Source: Paenibacillus dendrobii
Lineage (GTDB): Bacteria; Bacillota; Bacilli; Paenibacillales; Paenibacillaceae
Direction: 5' to 3'
Assembly: GCF_009807035.1 (NCBI RefSeq)
Contig: NZ_WUBI01000010.1
Location: forward strand, 1-62,685
DNA: 62,685 nucleotides
Below, in pieces: positions 7,859-16,343 of this stretch; positions within the stretch are counted from its first letter, which is position 1, and every line of letters begins with the position of its first letter. A program made the translations under genes and the position numbers. Below the pieces are notes generated by a model. It had not been told where the DNA came from and did not search any database. It was given only the letters and a program-made list of their open reading frames with translations.

Positions 7859-9453
7859 ACTCTCATCTCCTTTTCCCGCCGGATCATGCCGGCAGCCGCT
7901 TCTTCTTCACTCAAAAGGACTGCCTTGACGACGGCCTTGGCCTTATTATGGCACTCGCGATACTCACGATACGGCTCGGAATCAATAACGACTCCCGCTC
8001 CGGTCTGAATCATACCGATCCCTTCTGAAACGACCAGTGTTCTTATGATAATATTTAATTCCAAATTTCCGTTATAGTCAATCCAGCCCAAGGAGCCTGT
8101 ATAAGGTCCCCGCCTTACCGGTTCGAGCTCCTCAATAATCTCCATCGTGCGTACCTTCGGAGCTCCCGTAATCGTACCGCCGGGGAAGAGAGCTGCAATG
8201 ACATCAAATGCCCCCTTGTCCTTCGCCAAACGCCCCTCCACCTGAGATACCAGATGCATCACATGCGAGTATTGCTCGACAGTCATCAGTTCCGGTACGT
8301 TTACCGTACCATAGGCCGCAACTTTACCGATGTCATTGCGCTCCAGATCAACGAGCATGACATGCTCCGCACGTTCCTTCTCGCTGCCGCGAAGTTCCTC
8401 CGCCATCGCCATATCCTCTTCCACCGTATGTCCGCGGCGGCGGGTACCGGCAATCGGGCGGGCGCTGATCAGCTCCCCCTGCCGTTTGACCAGAAGCTCG
8501 GGAGAGGCGCTCACGAGACTAAATCCCGGTGATCGAAGCATTCCCATATACGGTGACGGGTTCAAAATCCTGAGCCACTCGTAGATCCGCTCCGGCTCCG
8601 AATACAGCTCCTTTTCCTGTCTGAGCGACAAGTTGACCTGGAACACATCGCCTTGCCGGATATAATTCTGAATTCGTTCCACCGCCTGCTCGAAGGCCTG
8701 TTGCGAAAAGGCGCTCTTCATCCCCGGCCATTGTCCTTTATCATGCTGCACTTCTGCATCCATCATGTACTTTTGCCGTAAGTGCCGCTCCTCCTGGTGC
8801 TCCGCTTGCATCTGTTCCGTAAATTGGCGCCAGCGTGTAAGCATCCGGAGAGCCTGACTCTGTGCCTTTTCCAGCAGTAGTTCCAAGGCAATTACGCCCG
8901 CGTCCGCCGGCACTGGCATGTGGACGGCACAGCTCAGCTTATGATCGATATGGTCGTAGATCCACACTTCTTCAAATCGCATCCATAGATAATCGGGCAC
9001 CTCCGGATTATCCGCCGCGCTTACCGGCAAGGATTCGAGGAAACGAACGACGTCATATCCTATATATCCAACACAGCCGCCGAGAAAAGGAGGCAGTTCT
9101 GCGGAAAGTTCCGCCAAATCCTGTGGTAAGGGCGCCCGATACGGCTCCATCCATTGCTTGATGACCTCCAGCGGTGCACCGGTTGTATTTTCAGTGCTCC
9201 CGTACACCAAATCATGAATCTCCGCCTGCCCGCCCTTACCTCTTAGAACCGACACAGGCTCAAGTCCCAAATAGGAATACCGTCCGTCTTTGCCGCTCTC
9301 GAGGACAAAGGAATAAGGAGAGGCTTGCTCCCAGGCCTGAGACCACGATGCAGGCAGACCCGTAAACTCCTTGCCCACTTCTGCTTCAAGTACGTAGGGC
9401 AGTGTGGAAAAGCCCTGTTCAACCCACCTCTTCCAATGTTCAAGCGTCATCAT
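7855..9453 (-). CDS. pabB: aminodeoxychorismate synthase component I
   Basis: Aminates chorismate to 4-amino-4-deoxychorismate using PabA-derived ammonia. The 532-aa protein has an N-terminal anthranilate-synthase-type domain and a C-terminal chorismate-binding domain with SARPIAGTRRRG, HVMLVDLERNDIG, FPGGTITGAPKVRTMEII and YTGSLGWIDYNG. It is somewhat longer than B. subtilis PabB (470). I use the ATG at 9453 (second ATG at 9450), with AAAGGGG five nt upstream. A GTG at 9468 would contain that site. First gene of the folate operon. Confidence 0.93.
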   Translation of the reverse strand: MMTLEHWKRWVEQGFSTLPYVLEAEVGKEFTGLPASWSQAWEQASPYSFVLESGKDGRYSYLGLEPVSVLRGKGGQAEIHDLVYGSTENTTGAPLEVIKQWMEPYRAPLPQDLAELSAELPPFLGGCVGYIGYDVVRFLESLPVSAADNPEVPDYLWMRFEEVWIYDHIDHKLSCAVHMPVPADAGVIALELLLEKAQSQALRMLTRWRQFTEQMQAEHQEERHLRQKYMMDAEVQHDKGQWPGMKSAFSQQAFEQAVERIQNYIRQGDVFQVNLSLRQEKELYSEPERIYEWLRILNPSPYMGMLRSPGFSLVSASPELLVKRQGELISARPIAGTRRRGHTVEEDMAMAEELRGSEKERAEHVMLVDLERNDIGKVAAYGTVNVPELMTVEQYSHVMHLVSQVEGRLAKDKGAFDVIAALFPGGTITGAPKVRTMEIIEELEPVRRGPYTGSLGWIDYNGNLELNIIIRTLVVSEGIGMIQTGAGVVIDSEPYREYRECHNKAKAVVKAVLLSEEEAAAGMIRREKEMRV

Positions 9454-9509
9454 GCTGTCCCCTTTCACATCCTCATCCCCTTTGCCGCAAGAGCTTTCTA
9501 TTGGTTGTC

Positions 9510-9537
9510 AGTATACTTTGCCCGCCGCCCATTTGAA
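9510..9537 (-). promoter_or_regulatory. candidate promoter of the pab-fol operon
   Basis: Minus-strand TTCAAA (9532-9537), 16-bp spacer and TATACT (9510-9515) lie 56 nt before the pabB start and after the cysK terminator. The -10 is good and the -35 is weak, so this is a candidate only. Confidence 0.45.
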
Positions 9538-9571
9538 AAGACCTTTCATGAAGGTTTTTTACTAATCAATC

Positions 9572-9606
9572 AAAAAAAACCTGCTACTGTATGAACAGCA
9601 GCAGGG
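9572..9606 (-). terminator. intrinsic terminator of cysK
   Basis: Minus strand CCTGCTGCTGT, loop TCAT, ACAGTAGCAGG, followed by eight T residues; begins 24 nt after the cysK stop. It separates cysK from the pab-fol operon. Confidence 0.9.
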
Positions 9607-9629
9607 GCGAGAATCGATTTTCCATTATT

Positions 9630-10568
9630 TTATCCTTCAAAATTGTACAGCGGAGTACTCAGGTAACGTTCACCGTTACTTGGGATGACAACAACAACGC
9701 GTTTGCCCTTTCCAAGCTCCTTGGCGACTTTCAGTGCGGCAAATACCGCAGCGCCGGAGGAGATGCCCGCAAGAACGCCTTCTTCTTTCGCAACGCGGCG
9801 CGCTGTTTCAAAGGCTTCATCATTTTCCACATGAATGATTTCGTCGTAGATTTCACGATTCAGAATATCTGGAATAAAGTTGGCGCCAAGACCCTGAATT
9901 TTATGAGGGCCTGGTTTGCCGCCAGACAGAATCGGAGAGGCCGCAGGCTCTACCGCAACGATTTTGACATCCGGGAAGCTCTTCTTCAGTACTTCACCCG
10001 CACCGGAAATCGTACCGCCTGTACCGATACCGGCTACAAAAGCATCCAGCGTCCCGCCAATGGATTCAATGGCCTCCACGATTTCAGGACCTGTCGTTTC
10101 GCGATGGATTTTCACGTTCGCAGGATTCTTGAACTGCTCGGCCATAAAGTAACCCGGATTTTCGCTTACGATTTCCTCTGCTTTTTTAACCGCGCCGTTC
10201 ATGCCTTCCGCTCCTGGTGTCAGCACCAGTTCCGCACCATAGGCACGAAGCAAATTGCGACGCTCCAAGCTCATGGTTTCCGGCATAACGATAACTGATT
10301 TATATCCTTTCGCTGCAGCAACCATTGCCAGGCCGATGCCTGTATTGCCGCTCGTTGCTTCGACGATGGTACCGCCCGGTTTCAACGTGCCGTCCTTCTC
10401 TGCTTCTTCAACGATGCTGATCGCGATCCGGTCTTTCACACTGGAGCCGGGATTTTGATACTCCAATTTGAGATAGATTTCTGCGCTGTCATCCGAAACC
10501 AGACGATTCAAGCGAACGAGCGGAGTACTACCGATGAGTTCAGTAACATTATTAACGACTTTAGCCAT
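9630..10568 (-). CDS. cysK: cysteine synthase A (O-acetylserine sulfhydrylase)
   Basis: Makes L-cysteine from O-acetylserine and sulfide. The 312-aa PLP enzyme has the PLP-lysine motif PGSSVKDRIA (near residue 41), the substrate loop EATSGNTGIGLA, and the PLP phosphate loop GIGTGGTISGAG near 180. ATG at 10568 with GGGAGGATT eleven nt upstream. It stands alone: promoter upstream and a strong terminator downstream. In Bacillus the equivalent gene is repressed by CymR, but no trusted CymR box can be claimed here. Confidence 0.97.
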   Translation of the reverse strand: MAKVVNNVTELIGSTPLVRLNRLVSDDSAEIYLKLEYQNPGSSVKDRIAISIVEEAEKDGTLKPGGTIVEATSGNTGIGLAMVAAAKGYKSVIVMPETMSLERRNLLRAYGAELVLTPGAEGMNGAVKKAEEIVSENPGYFMAEQFKNPANVKIHRETTGPEIVEAIESIGGTLDAFVAGIGTGGTISGAGEVLKKSFPDVKIVAVEPAASPILSGGKPGPHKIQGLGANFIPDILNREIYDEIIHVENDEAFETARRVAKEEGVLAGISSGAAVFAALKVAKELGKGKRVVVVIPSNGERYLSTPLYNFEG

Positions 10569-10711
10569 AGAATAAATCCTCCCTTTTTAGCTGCAAAAAT
10601 GATGTTTCAGGATTCTGCAAAAGCTTTGCTGGATCTATACAAATTCAGATGATGCATCTGGCTGTTGAACTATTTTATATCCGAGTAATTAAGTAGGTAT
10701 TTAGTACCTTT

Positions 10712-10740
10712 ATCTTAACAACCTTCCATACGAATGTCAA
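10712..10740 (-). promoter_or_regulatory. sigma-A promoter of cysK with an inverted repeat at the start site
   Basis: Minus-strand TTGACA (10735-10740), 17-bp spacer and TAAGAT (10712-10717). Directly downstream is GGTACTAAATACC, an inverted repeat (GGTA/TACC) covering the predicted start point, which could be an operator. The 5' leader is about 140 nt. Confidence 0.8.
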
Positions 10741-10783
10741 TATGAACCACTCATCACACGGGCTTATTCCATAGGTATTCGGC

Positions 10784-10831
10784 AAAAAAACAAACCTTGC
10801 TTTATGGATGAATATCCAATCGGCAAAGGTT
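10784..10831 (-). terminator. intrinsic terminator of the parvulin gene
   Basis: Minus strand AACCTTTGC ... GCAAGGTTTG followed by TTTTTTT, with an inner GGAT/ATCC helix. It starts about 15 nt after the stop of the upstream foldase gene. Confidence 0.75.
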
Positions 10832-10846
10832 CGAAAAACATTTTTA

Positions 10847-11809
10847 TTAGGCACCCTGTTTAGGGGTTGCTTTCGTGATCAGTTTGGCTCCGTACTTGTC
10901 TCTCAATTCAGCTTCCAGTTGTGTTAGTGGGACGGCTTCATTCAAGGAAAGCTGCTTGCGCACACTAGCGCGTATTTCCGCATTGCTCAACGGTTCCGTC
11001 TTCACTATATTCAGGATCCGCATGACTGCGTATCCTTCGTCTCCCAGTTGAATTGGGCCGGCTATATCTCCTGCTTCCAGATCCTCAGCCGCCCGCAGCA
11101 GCTCTTCCGGGATAAAAGGATCATCTTCCTCGATCACCCCAAGCCTTCCGCCCTGCATACGCGTATACTCGTCAAGGGAAAGCTCTTCGGCCAGCTTGCC
11201 GAAATCCTCCCCCTGCTCAAGGCGGTCAAGGGTCCGATTGGCTTCCTTGCGACCTTTAAGTTTAATCCAGGCCAGCTCGTATTGTTTTTTAGGCTCATAC
11301 TCTTCTTGATGCTGTTCTAAATAATGATCCACAGCGTCATCGCTGATACGAATATCAACGGTTGCAATTTTCTCAAGAGTCAGCTGATAAGCTGCCTCCG
11401 CCCGGACATCACCGGGACCCAGTCCCAACTGTGCAGACATCGCCTGATAATAGGCGTTCTCCGATTCGTATCCTGCCGCTTCCGCCTTGACTCTTTCCGC
11501 GATCTCCTCAGGTGTAACCTGGATCTGAAGTGCCTTTGCCTCGGCTTCAACCGCTCTCTGATTCAGCATCTGCAGAAGCACCTCATGTCCGCGTGCCCGC
11601 TTCAGCTCCTTGATCCACTGATCTTCCGTAATGATGTGGCCGTCAAAAGAAGCTACGGCGTCAAGTCCGCTTTGATCCTCTTCCGACTCACTGACGTTTT
11701 CCGCTGGCTTTAAGCCACGAATGACGATCAAGCTTCCCATAAACAACACACCCGCTGCCAAAATGATGACTGCGGCCCAAAGCGCCTTTTCTTGTCTGGT
11801 CATCATCAT
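10847..11809 (-). CDS. yacD: membrane-anchored peptidylprolyl isomerase (parvulin type, YacD-like)
   Basis: A 320-aa extracytoplasmic foldase candidate. Residues 8-32 form a single N-terminal membrane segment (ALWAAVIILAAGVLFMG...); there is no cysteine, so it is not a lipoprotein. A SurA-N-like helical region is followed by a parvulin domain (about residues 175-270) with the GEDFGKLAEELSLDEYTRMQGG core and IAGPIQLGDEGYAVMRI. Three ATGs in a row (11809, 11806, 11803) follow a weak AGGGCG site 11 nt after the hslO stop, so it is probably coupled to hslO. The position matches B. subtilis yacD. Confidence 0.88.
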   Translation of the reverse strand: MMMTRQEKALWAAVIILAAGVLFMGSLIVIRGLKPAENVSESEEDQSGLDAVASFDGHIITEDQWIKELKRARGHEVLLQMLNQRAVEAEAKALQIQVTPEEIAERVKAEAAGYESENAYYQAMSAQLGLGPGDVRAEAAYQLTLEKIATVDIRISDDAVDHYLEQHQEEYEPKKQYELAWIKLKGRKEANRTLDRLEQGEDFGKLAEELSLDEYTRMQGGRLGVIEEDDPFIPEELLRAAEDLEAGDIAGPIQLGDEGYAVMRILNIVKTEPLSNAEIRASVRKQLSLNEAVPLTQLEAELRDKYGAKLITKATPKQGA

Positions 11810-11821
11810 CTTGTACGCGCC

Positions 11822-12706
11822 CTAATGAATTGCTTTTTCTAGAATTTGCTGTAGCTCATCTTTTTGGAACGTATATGCTTCATTGCAAAAATGGCATACC
11901 ACTTCCGCTTTGCCATCTTCTTCAATCAACTGCTCCAGCTCGTCTTTGCCCAAGCTGACCAGTGTTTGTTCCACGCGTTCGCGTGAGCATTTGCATTTAA
12001 AATGAATGTCCATCTGATCGAGAATCTCTACATCCGGCAGCAGCCAGCGCAGCATCTCATCCAGCTCCAACCCTTGATCCAGGAGTGACGTTACCGGCGG
12101 CATCGCGCCAACAGCCTGCTCAATGACAGTAATCTCTTCATCAGTGAGTCCCGGCAGTAGTTGAACGATGAAGCCCCCAGCCACGATAACCGAATGGTCA
12201 GGAGCCACGAGTACCCCAAGTCCTACGGCAGATGGCGTCTGCTCTGAAACGGCAAAGTAGTACGTGAAGTCCTCGCCAAGCTCTCCGGAAATAATCGGTA
12301 CGCTGCCACGGTACGGCTCTTTTAAGCCCAAGTCCTTAATGACATTCAGATAACCCTCACGGCCCACGGCTCCGGCTACATCCAGCTTGCCCATGCTGTT
12401 GCTCGGCAGATGGACATGCGGCTTGTTCACATAGCCTCTCACTTCACCGTTGGCATCGGCATCAACGACGATTTGACCAGTAGGTCCATTGCCTTGTACC
12501 TGAATGGTCAGTCTCTCCTCGCCTTTGAGCATCGCACCCATCATCGCAGCCGCCGTTAACGTCCGCCCCAATGCAGCAGTGGCCACAGGCCAAGTGTCAT
12601 GTCTTTGGCGAAGCTCTTCCACGAGTGCGGTTGTTCTCACTGCAAAGGCCCGGATGCGCCCGCCCATTGCGGTGCCTCGAATGAGGCGATCTTGTTTATG
12701 TTCCAT
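11822..12706 (-). CDS. hslO: redox-regulated chaperone Hsp33
   Basis: Holdase activated when oxidation releases zinc from its C-terminal cysteines. The 294-aa protein has the N-terminal Hsp33 fold (DRLIRGTAMGGRIRAFAV, ...VQGNGPTGQIVVDADANG) and the zinc motif CKC near residue 236 plus CHFC near 270, so all four cysteines are present. ATG at 12706 with AAGGAGG upstream. A 253-nt gap holding inverted repeat copy 4 separates it from coaX. Confidence 0.96.
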   Translation of the reverse strand: MEHKQDRLIRGTAMGGRIRAFAVRTTALVEELRQRHDTWPVATAALGRTLTAAAMMGAMLKGEERLTIQVQGNGPTGQIVVDADANGEVRGYVNKPHVHLPSNSMGKLDVAGAVGREGYLNVIKDLGLKEPYRGSVPIISGELGEDFTYYFAVSEQTPSAVGLGVLVAPDHSVIVAGGFIVQLLPGLTDEEITVIEQAVGAMPPVTSLLDQGLELDEMLRWLLPDVEILDQMDIHFKCKCSRERVEQTLVSLGKDELEQLIEEDGKAEVVCHFCNEAYTFQKDELQQILEKAIH

Positions 12707-12826
12707 GTCGTATCCAGCCTCCTTGCTCTCTATTTAACCGAATGCGGCTGCCATTAACTGTTCTTAGCCGCTCTTCGTCGTATTCTTTCCAAATATTCAA
12801 AAATCCAAAGGAAACATCTTTTTTAC

Positions 12827-12916
12827 ATAAATTGAACTAAAGGATGAATAATCCATCTCGTTGATACCAACCTGGAATTCAGAAGATGAGAGAAACAACT
12901 TTAGATCATTTTATAT
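12827..12916. repeat. intergenic inverted repeat, copy 4 (hslO/coaX)
   Basis: Arms ATAAATTGAACTAAAG (12827-12842) and CTTTAGATCATTTTATAT (12899-12916) match as an inverted repeat with two or three mismatches. The middle is about 56 nt. One of the best-preserved long copies. Confidence 0.7.
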
Positions 12917-12959
12917 CGTTGTATCATTCGACGCACAAACCACGTTCTCACTTCAAGGA

Positions 12960-13727
12960 TCAGCTGTTGCGCTCATAAATAATTCGCAGCCCTTCAAGCG
13001 TTAATAACGGATTCACTTCATCAATAGCTTCCGATTCGCCCGCAATGAGTTCCGCCAGACCGCCGGTGGCAACGACCTTTACTAAAGGGGCTCCCATCTC
13101 CTGCTTCATCCGCTTTACAATGCCATCCACCTGCCCGGCATAGCCGAAGATGATTCCCGCCTGCATCGCATGAACGGTATTACGTCCAATGACCTTTTTG
13201 GGTTTTTCCAGCTCGATGCGCGGAAGCTTCGACGCTCGCTGAACCAAAGCTTCTGTCGCGATGCCGATCCCCGGAACGATAGCTCCTCCGAGATAGGCTC
13301 CCTTTTCATCAATGCAGTCGAATGTGGTTGCCGTTCCAAAATCAACGACCACAAGCGGTCCTTTATATAGATCTACCGCTGCTACAGCATTCACAATACG
13401 ATCCGCTCCCACCTCACGCGGATTTTCGTTGCGGAGATTCAGCCCTGTTTTAATGCCCGGTCCGACCATCAGCGGATGTTTGTGAATATACTTACGGCAC
13501 ATTTCCTCAATGACATGCACCATTGGCGGAACGACGGAGGACATGATGACCCCACGGATATCCGCAACGTTTATCCCTGACATGTGGAACAAATTATGAA
13601 ACGAAACACCATATTCATCAGCAGTGGACTGACGTACCGTGCTTAACCGGAAATGATGAAGAAGCTCCCGCCCCTTATAAATGCCTAGCACGATGTTGGT
13701 ATTCCCGATATCAATAACGAGGATCAC
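12960..13727 (-). CDS. coaX: type III pantothenate kinase
   Basis: Phosphorylates pantothenate, the first step of CoA synthesis. The 255-aa protein has the ASKHA-type phosphate motif DIGNTNIVLGIY at the N-terminus, the family GADR motif (near residue 107) and VDFGTATTFDCID (near 129). Start is GTG at 13727 with GGAGGGAT ten nt upstream. It begins 16 nt after nadC, so it is the last gene of a nadA-nadB-nadC-coaX run devoted to nicotinamide and pantothenate cofactors. Confidence 0.96.
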   Translation of the reverse strand: MILVIDIGNTNIVLGIYKGRELLHHFRLSTVRQSTADEYGVSFHNLFHMSGINVADIRGVIMSSVVPPMVHVIEEMCRKYIHKHPLMVGPGIKTGLNLRNENPREVGADRIVNAVAAVDLYKGPLVVVDFGTATTFDCIDEKGAYLGGAIVPGIGIATEALVQRASKLPRIELEKPKKVIGRNTVHAMQAGIIFGYAGQVDGIVKRMKQEMGAPLVKVVATGGLAELIAGESEAIDEVNPLLTLEGLRIIYERNS

Positions 13728-13743
13728 GAGGATGATCCCTCCT

Positions 13744-14604
13744 TTACTTTACAGCATTGAGGTCCAGACTAATATCGAGGCTCTCAAAGGAATAGGTTAA
13801 CCGCCCTACGGATATCACGTCAACCCCGCACTCGGCAATTTCTTTGACCGTCTTCAACGAAACATTGCCCGAAGCCTCCACACGAACATGGGGAGCCTTG
13901 GTTTTGATCCGTCTGACGGCTTCTGTCATCATCGGCTTATCCATATTATCCAGCATAATGATGTCCGCTCCGGCATCCAGTGCTTCTTCCACCTGCTGCA
14001 GCGATTCCGTTTCAACTTCGATCGTCATGGTGTGCGGAATATGGGCTCGTGCGCGTTCCACGGCTCTGCGGATTCCACCTGCCCCCTTGATATGGTTGTC
14101 CTTAATCATGACGGCATCATACAGCCCGAAGCGATGATTAGATCCGCCGCCGATGCGGACAGCATATTTCTCCAGCATCCGGTGCCCTGGCGTCGTTTTG
14201 CGCGTGTCCACGAGCCTTGTTGGCAATCCTTCCAGCGCATCCACGAACATGCGGGTTCGGGTAGCAATGCCCGAAAGTCGCTGCAGGAGGTTCAGAGCGA
14301 TGCGCTCTCCCGTTAAAATATGATGTGTGCTGCCTTCCACGATGGCCAGCACGGTGCCTTTGGCCACATGCTCTCCGTCCTTGACTTGAGCCGTGAACGA
14401 AAGGGTAGGGTCAACGACCTGAAATACAAGCTCTGCCACTGGAATACCTGCCACGATGCCAGCTTCCTTGGCGTGAATAATTCCCTTCGATTCATGGCCT
14501 GCGGGAATGGTCGTCATGGTCGTGATATCCCCAGAGCCCACATCCTCCTTCAGCCATAGTCGAATGGATTCCACCAGTCCCTCGTTATACCCGTTAAACA
14601 TCAT
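13744..14604 (-). CDS. nadC: quinolinate phosphoribosyltransferase (decarboxylating)
   Basis: Converts quinolinate and PRPP to nicotinate mononucleotide. The 286-aa product contains EDVGSGDITT near residue 20, LVDTRKTTPGHRMLEKYAVRIGG with the active-site Arg/Lys/His cluster, and VEASGNVSLKTV. ATG at 14604 (another at 14601) lies inside the end of nadB, overlapping it by 11 nt, with GGAGG nine nt upstream. The open frame extends 43 codons further upstream, but that region is nadB coding sequence. Confidence 0.95.
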   Translation of the reverse strand: MMFNGYNEGLVESIRLWLKEDVGSGDITTMTTIPAGHESKGIIHAKEAGIVAGIPVAELVFQVVDPTLSFTAQVKDGEHVAKGTVLAIVEGSTHHILTGERIALNLLQRLSGIATRTRMFVDALEGLPTRLVDTRKTTPGHRMLEKYAVRIGGGSNHRFGLYDAVMIKDNHIKGAGGIRRAVERARAHIPHTMTIEVETESLQQVEEALDAGADIIMLDNMDKPMMTEAVRRIKTKAPHVRVEASGNVSLKTVKEIAECGVDVISVGRLTYSFESLDISLDLNAVK

Positions 14605-16210
14605 CGCTGAATTCCTCCATGATTTCATCTTGACGATGCTGAAGCAAATGCTTGCGCCACATCGCGTCGTCTTTCTGAGGATAATCCTCCCGGTAATGCG
14701 CGCCGCGGCTCTCCTGGCGTTCCAGTGCGGCACGATTGACCAGCAAACAGCTGATCAGCATGTTCGCGAATTCAAACTCCTCCTTACGGGTGAGCTCTGC
14801 ATGTAATATCGGCAGCTGACGCTTTAGCTCGTCCAGCCCTTTATGAAGCAATGTCTCATTGCGTCGCAGTCCAGCATATCTGACCATGACTTTCTGCAGT
14901 TTAAGTCTGCGTTCTATCATTGCCTGCTTGGGAGCGCTTGTCCGTTCCCCGTCCTTATGAGAAATACTTGCTGATCCGTGCAAAGGTTCAAGATCTCTGA
15001 TCCGGTTCACAATCCTTTTGCCGAAAACGATGGCCTCTGACAGCGAATTGCTCGCCAGACGGTTAGCGCCATGCACCCCGGTCGAGGAAACTTCACCGCA
15101 GGCAAACAAACGCGAAACACTGCTCTCCCCATTCAGATCCGTTTTGACTCCACCCATCATATAATGCGCAGCCGGGGCTACGGGAATCCAGTCGGCAGCC
15201 AAATCCAGCCCATAATTCATGCAAGTCTCGTAAATGGTTGGAAAACGGTGCTTGATCATGTCCTCCGGTTCATGCGTGATGTCCAGATAGACAAACGTGG
15301 ATTTCGTCTCCTCCATCTCGCTGATGATGGCTCTTGCCACGATATCACGCGGCGCCAGCTCAAGCAGTTCATGGTATTTTTCCATAAAACGTTCACCTTT
15401 AATATTTCGGAGCACCGCCCCTTCACCCCGAACAGCCTCCGAGATCAGAAAGCGCGGAGCTCCAGGGTAACAAAGTGCGGTCGGATGGAATTGGATGAAT
15501 TCCATATCACGAATTTGCGCACCGGCCCGATAGGCTATGGCAATGCCGTCTGCGGTCGCAACATCAGGGTTGGTCGTATATCGGTACAGCTGCCCGGCTC
15601 CTCCCGTACACAGAATCGTAGCGGCTGCCTTTATATACAATCTCTCCCCATCCGGACACTGAACCAGAACGCCAATGCATTCGTTTTGAGAGGTGAGCAC
15701 ATCAATCACAAAATGATGCTCCCAAACCTCCACACGCTCATGCACCAGAACCTGCGCAGCGAGTGCTCTCACAATCTCGAATCCGGTAGCATCCCCGTTC
15801 GCATGCAAAATTCGGCGACGGCTGTGAGCTCCTTCCTGGGTTAATGCAAGCTCTCCGTTCTCCACATCGAAGGATGTGCCCAAACGAATCAATTCTTGGA
15901 CGCCTTCCGGTCCTTCGTTCACAAGTACATCGACAGCGGCGGATGAGCATAAACCAGCTCCGGCCATAAGCGTATCCTCACGATGGTACGCAGGTGAGTC
16001 ATCCTCCGAAGTAACCGCGGCGATCCCCCCCTGAGCATAGCGAGTATTGCTTTCCAGAAGAGCGTTTTTGGTAATCATGATAACTTTACGGTCCTTGCCG
16101 GCCTCAATGGCCGTATATAATCCCGCAATCCCCGAACCAATCACGATGACATCGGTTTCCACACAGCGCAGGGTTTGCAAGTCAAAGTCAACCAAATACT
16201 GAGGAACCAT
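14594..16210 (-). CDS. nadB: L-aspartate oxidase
   Basis: An FAD enzyme oxidising aspartate to iminoaspartate for NAD synthesis. The 538-aa protein has the dinucleotide-binding GSGIAGLYTAIEAG (near residue 24), NTRYAQGGIAAV, the FAD/substrate segment HGANRLASNSLSEA near 360 and the C-terminal helical domain of the succinate dehydrogenase family. I choose ATG at 16210 with ACAGGTGA nine nt upstream. An ATG at 16252 abuts the palindrome and has no Shine-Dalgarno. It is separated from nadA by 133 nt containing that palindrome. Confidence 0.94.
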   Translation of the reverse strand: MVPQYLVDFDLQTLRCVETDVIVIGSGIAGLYTAIEAGKDRKVIMITKNALLESNTRYAQGGIAAVTSEDDSPAYHREDTLMAGAGLCSSAAVDVLVNEGPEGVQELIRLGTSFDVENGELALTQEGAHSRRRILHANGDATGFEIVRALAAQVLVHERVEVWEHHFVIDVLTSQNECIGVLVQCPDGERLYIKAAATILCTGGAGQLYRYTTNPDVATADGIAIAYRAGAQIRDMEFIQFHPTALCYPGAPRFLISEAVRGEGAVLRNIKGERFMEKYHELLELAPRDIVARAIISEMEETKSTFVYLDITHEPEDMIKHRFPTIYETCMNYGLDLAADWIPVAPAAHYMMGGVKTDLNGESSVSRLFACGEVSSTGVHGANRLASNSLSEAIVFGKRIVNRIRDLEPLHGSASISHKDGERTSAPKQAMIERRLKLQKVMVRYAGLRRNETLLHKGLDELKRQLPILHAELTRKEEFEFANMLISCLLVNRAALERQESRGAHYREDYPQKDDAMWRKHLLQHRQDEIMEEFSDDV

Positions 16211-16252
16211 GGGTCCATTCACCTGTCTTAAGAGAAAGAGTAGCGCATGCAA

Positions 16253-16339
16253 GCGCGATCAAAAAATGGCTCTAATTAGAAAGTGCCCTCTGTTACACTA
16301 TATAGGGCACCTAATTGATCTATTATTTTTTGATCGCGC
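16253..16339. repeat. 87-bp palindrome between nadA and nadB
   Basis: The outer arms GCGCGATCAAAAAAT (16253-16267) and ATTTTTTGATCGCGC (16325-16339) are a perfect 15-bp inverted repeat. Inside, CTAATT/AATTAG and GTGCCCT/AGGGCAC add helices of 6 and 7 bp around a small loop. It begins 4 nt past the nadA stop. As minus-strand RNA it would fold into one long hairpin. It differs from the TATARAWTGAACTAAAG family. Confidence 0.85.
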
Positions 16340-16343
16340 CCTA

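Noticed and set aside
9536..9560. A plus-strand terminator-like ACCTT/AAGGT with T-run after cysK
   Set aside because: Stem of five bp and no plus-strand gene upstream that could use it.
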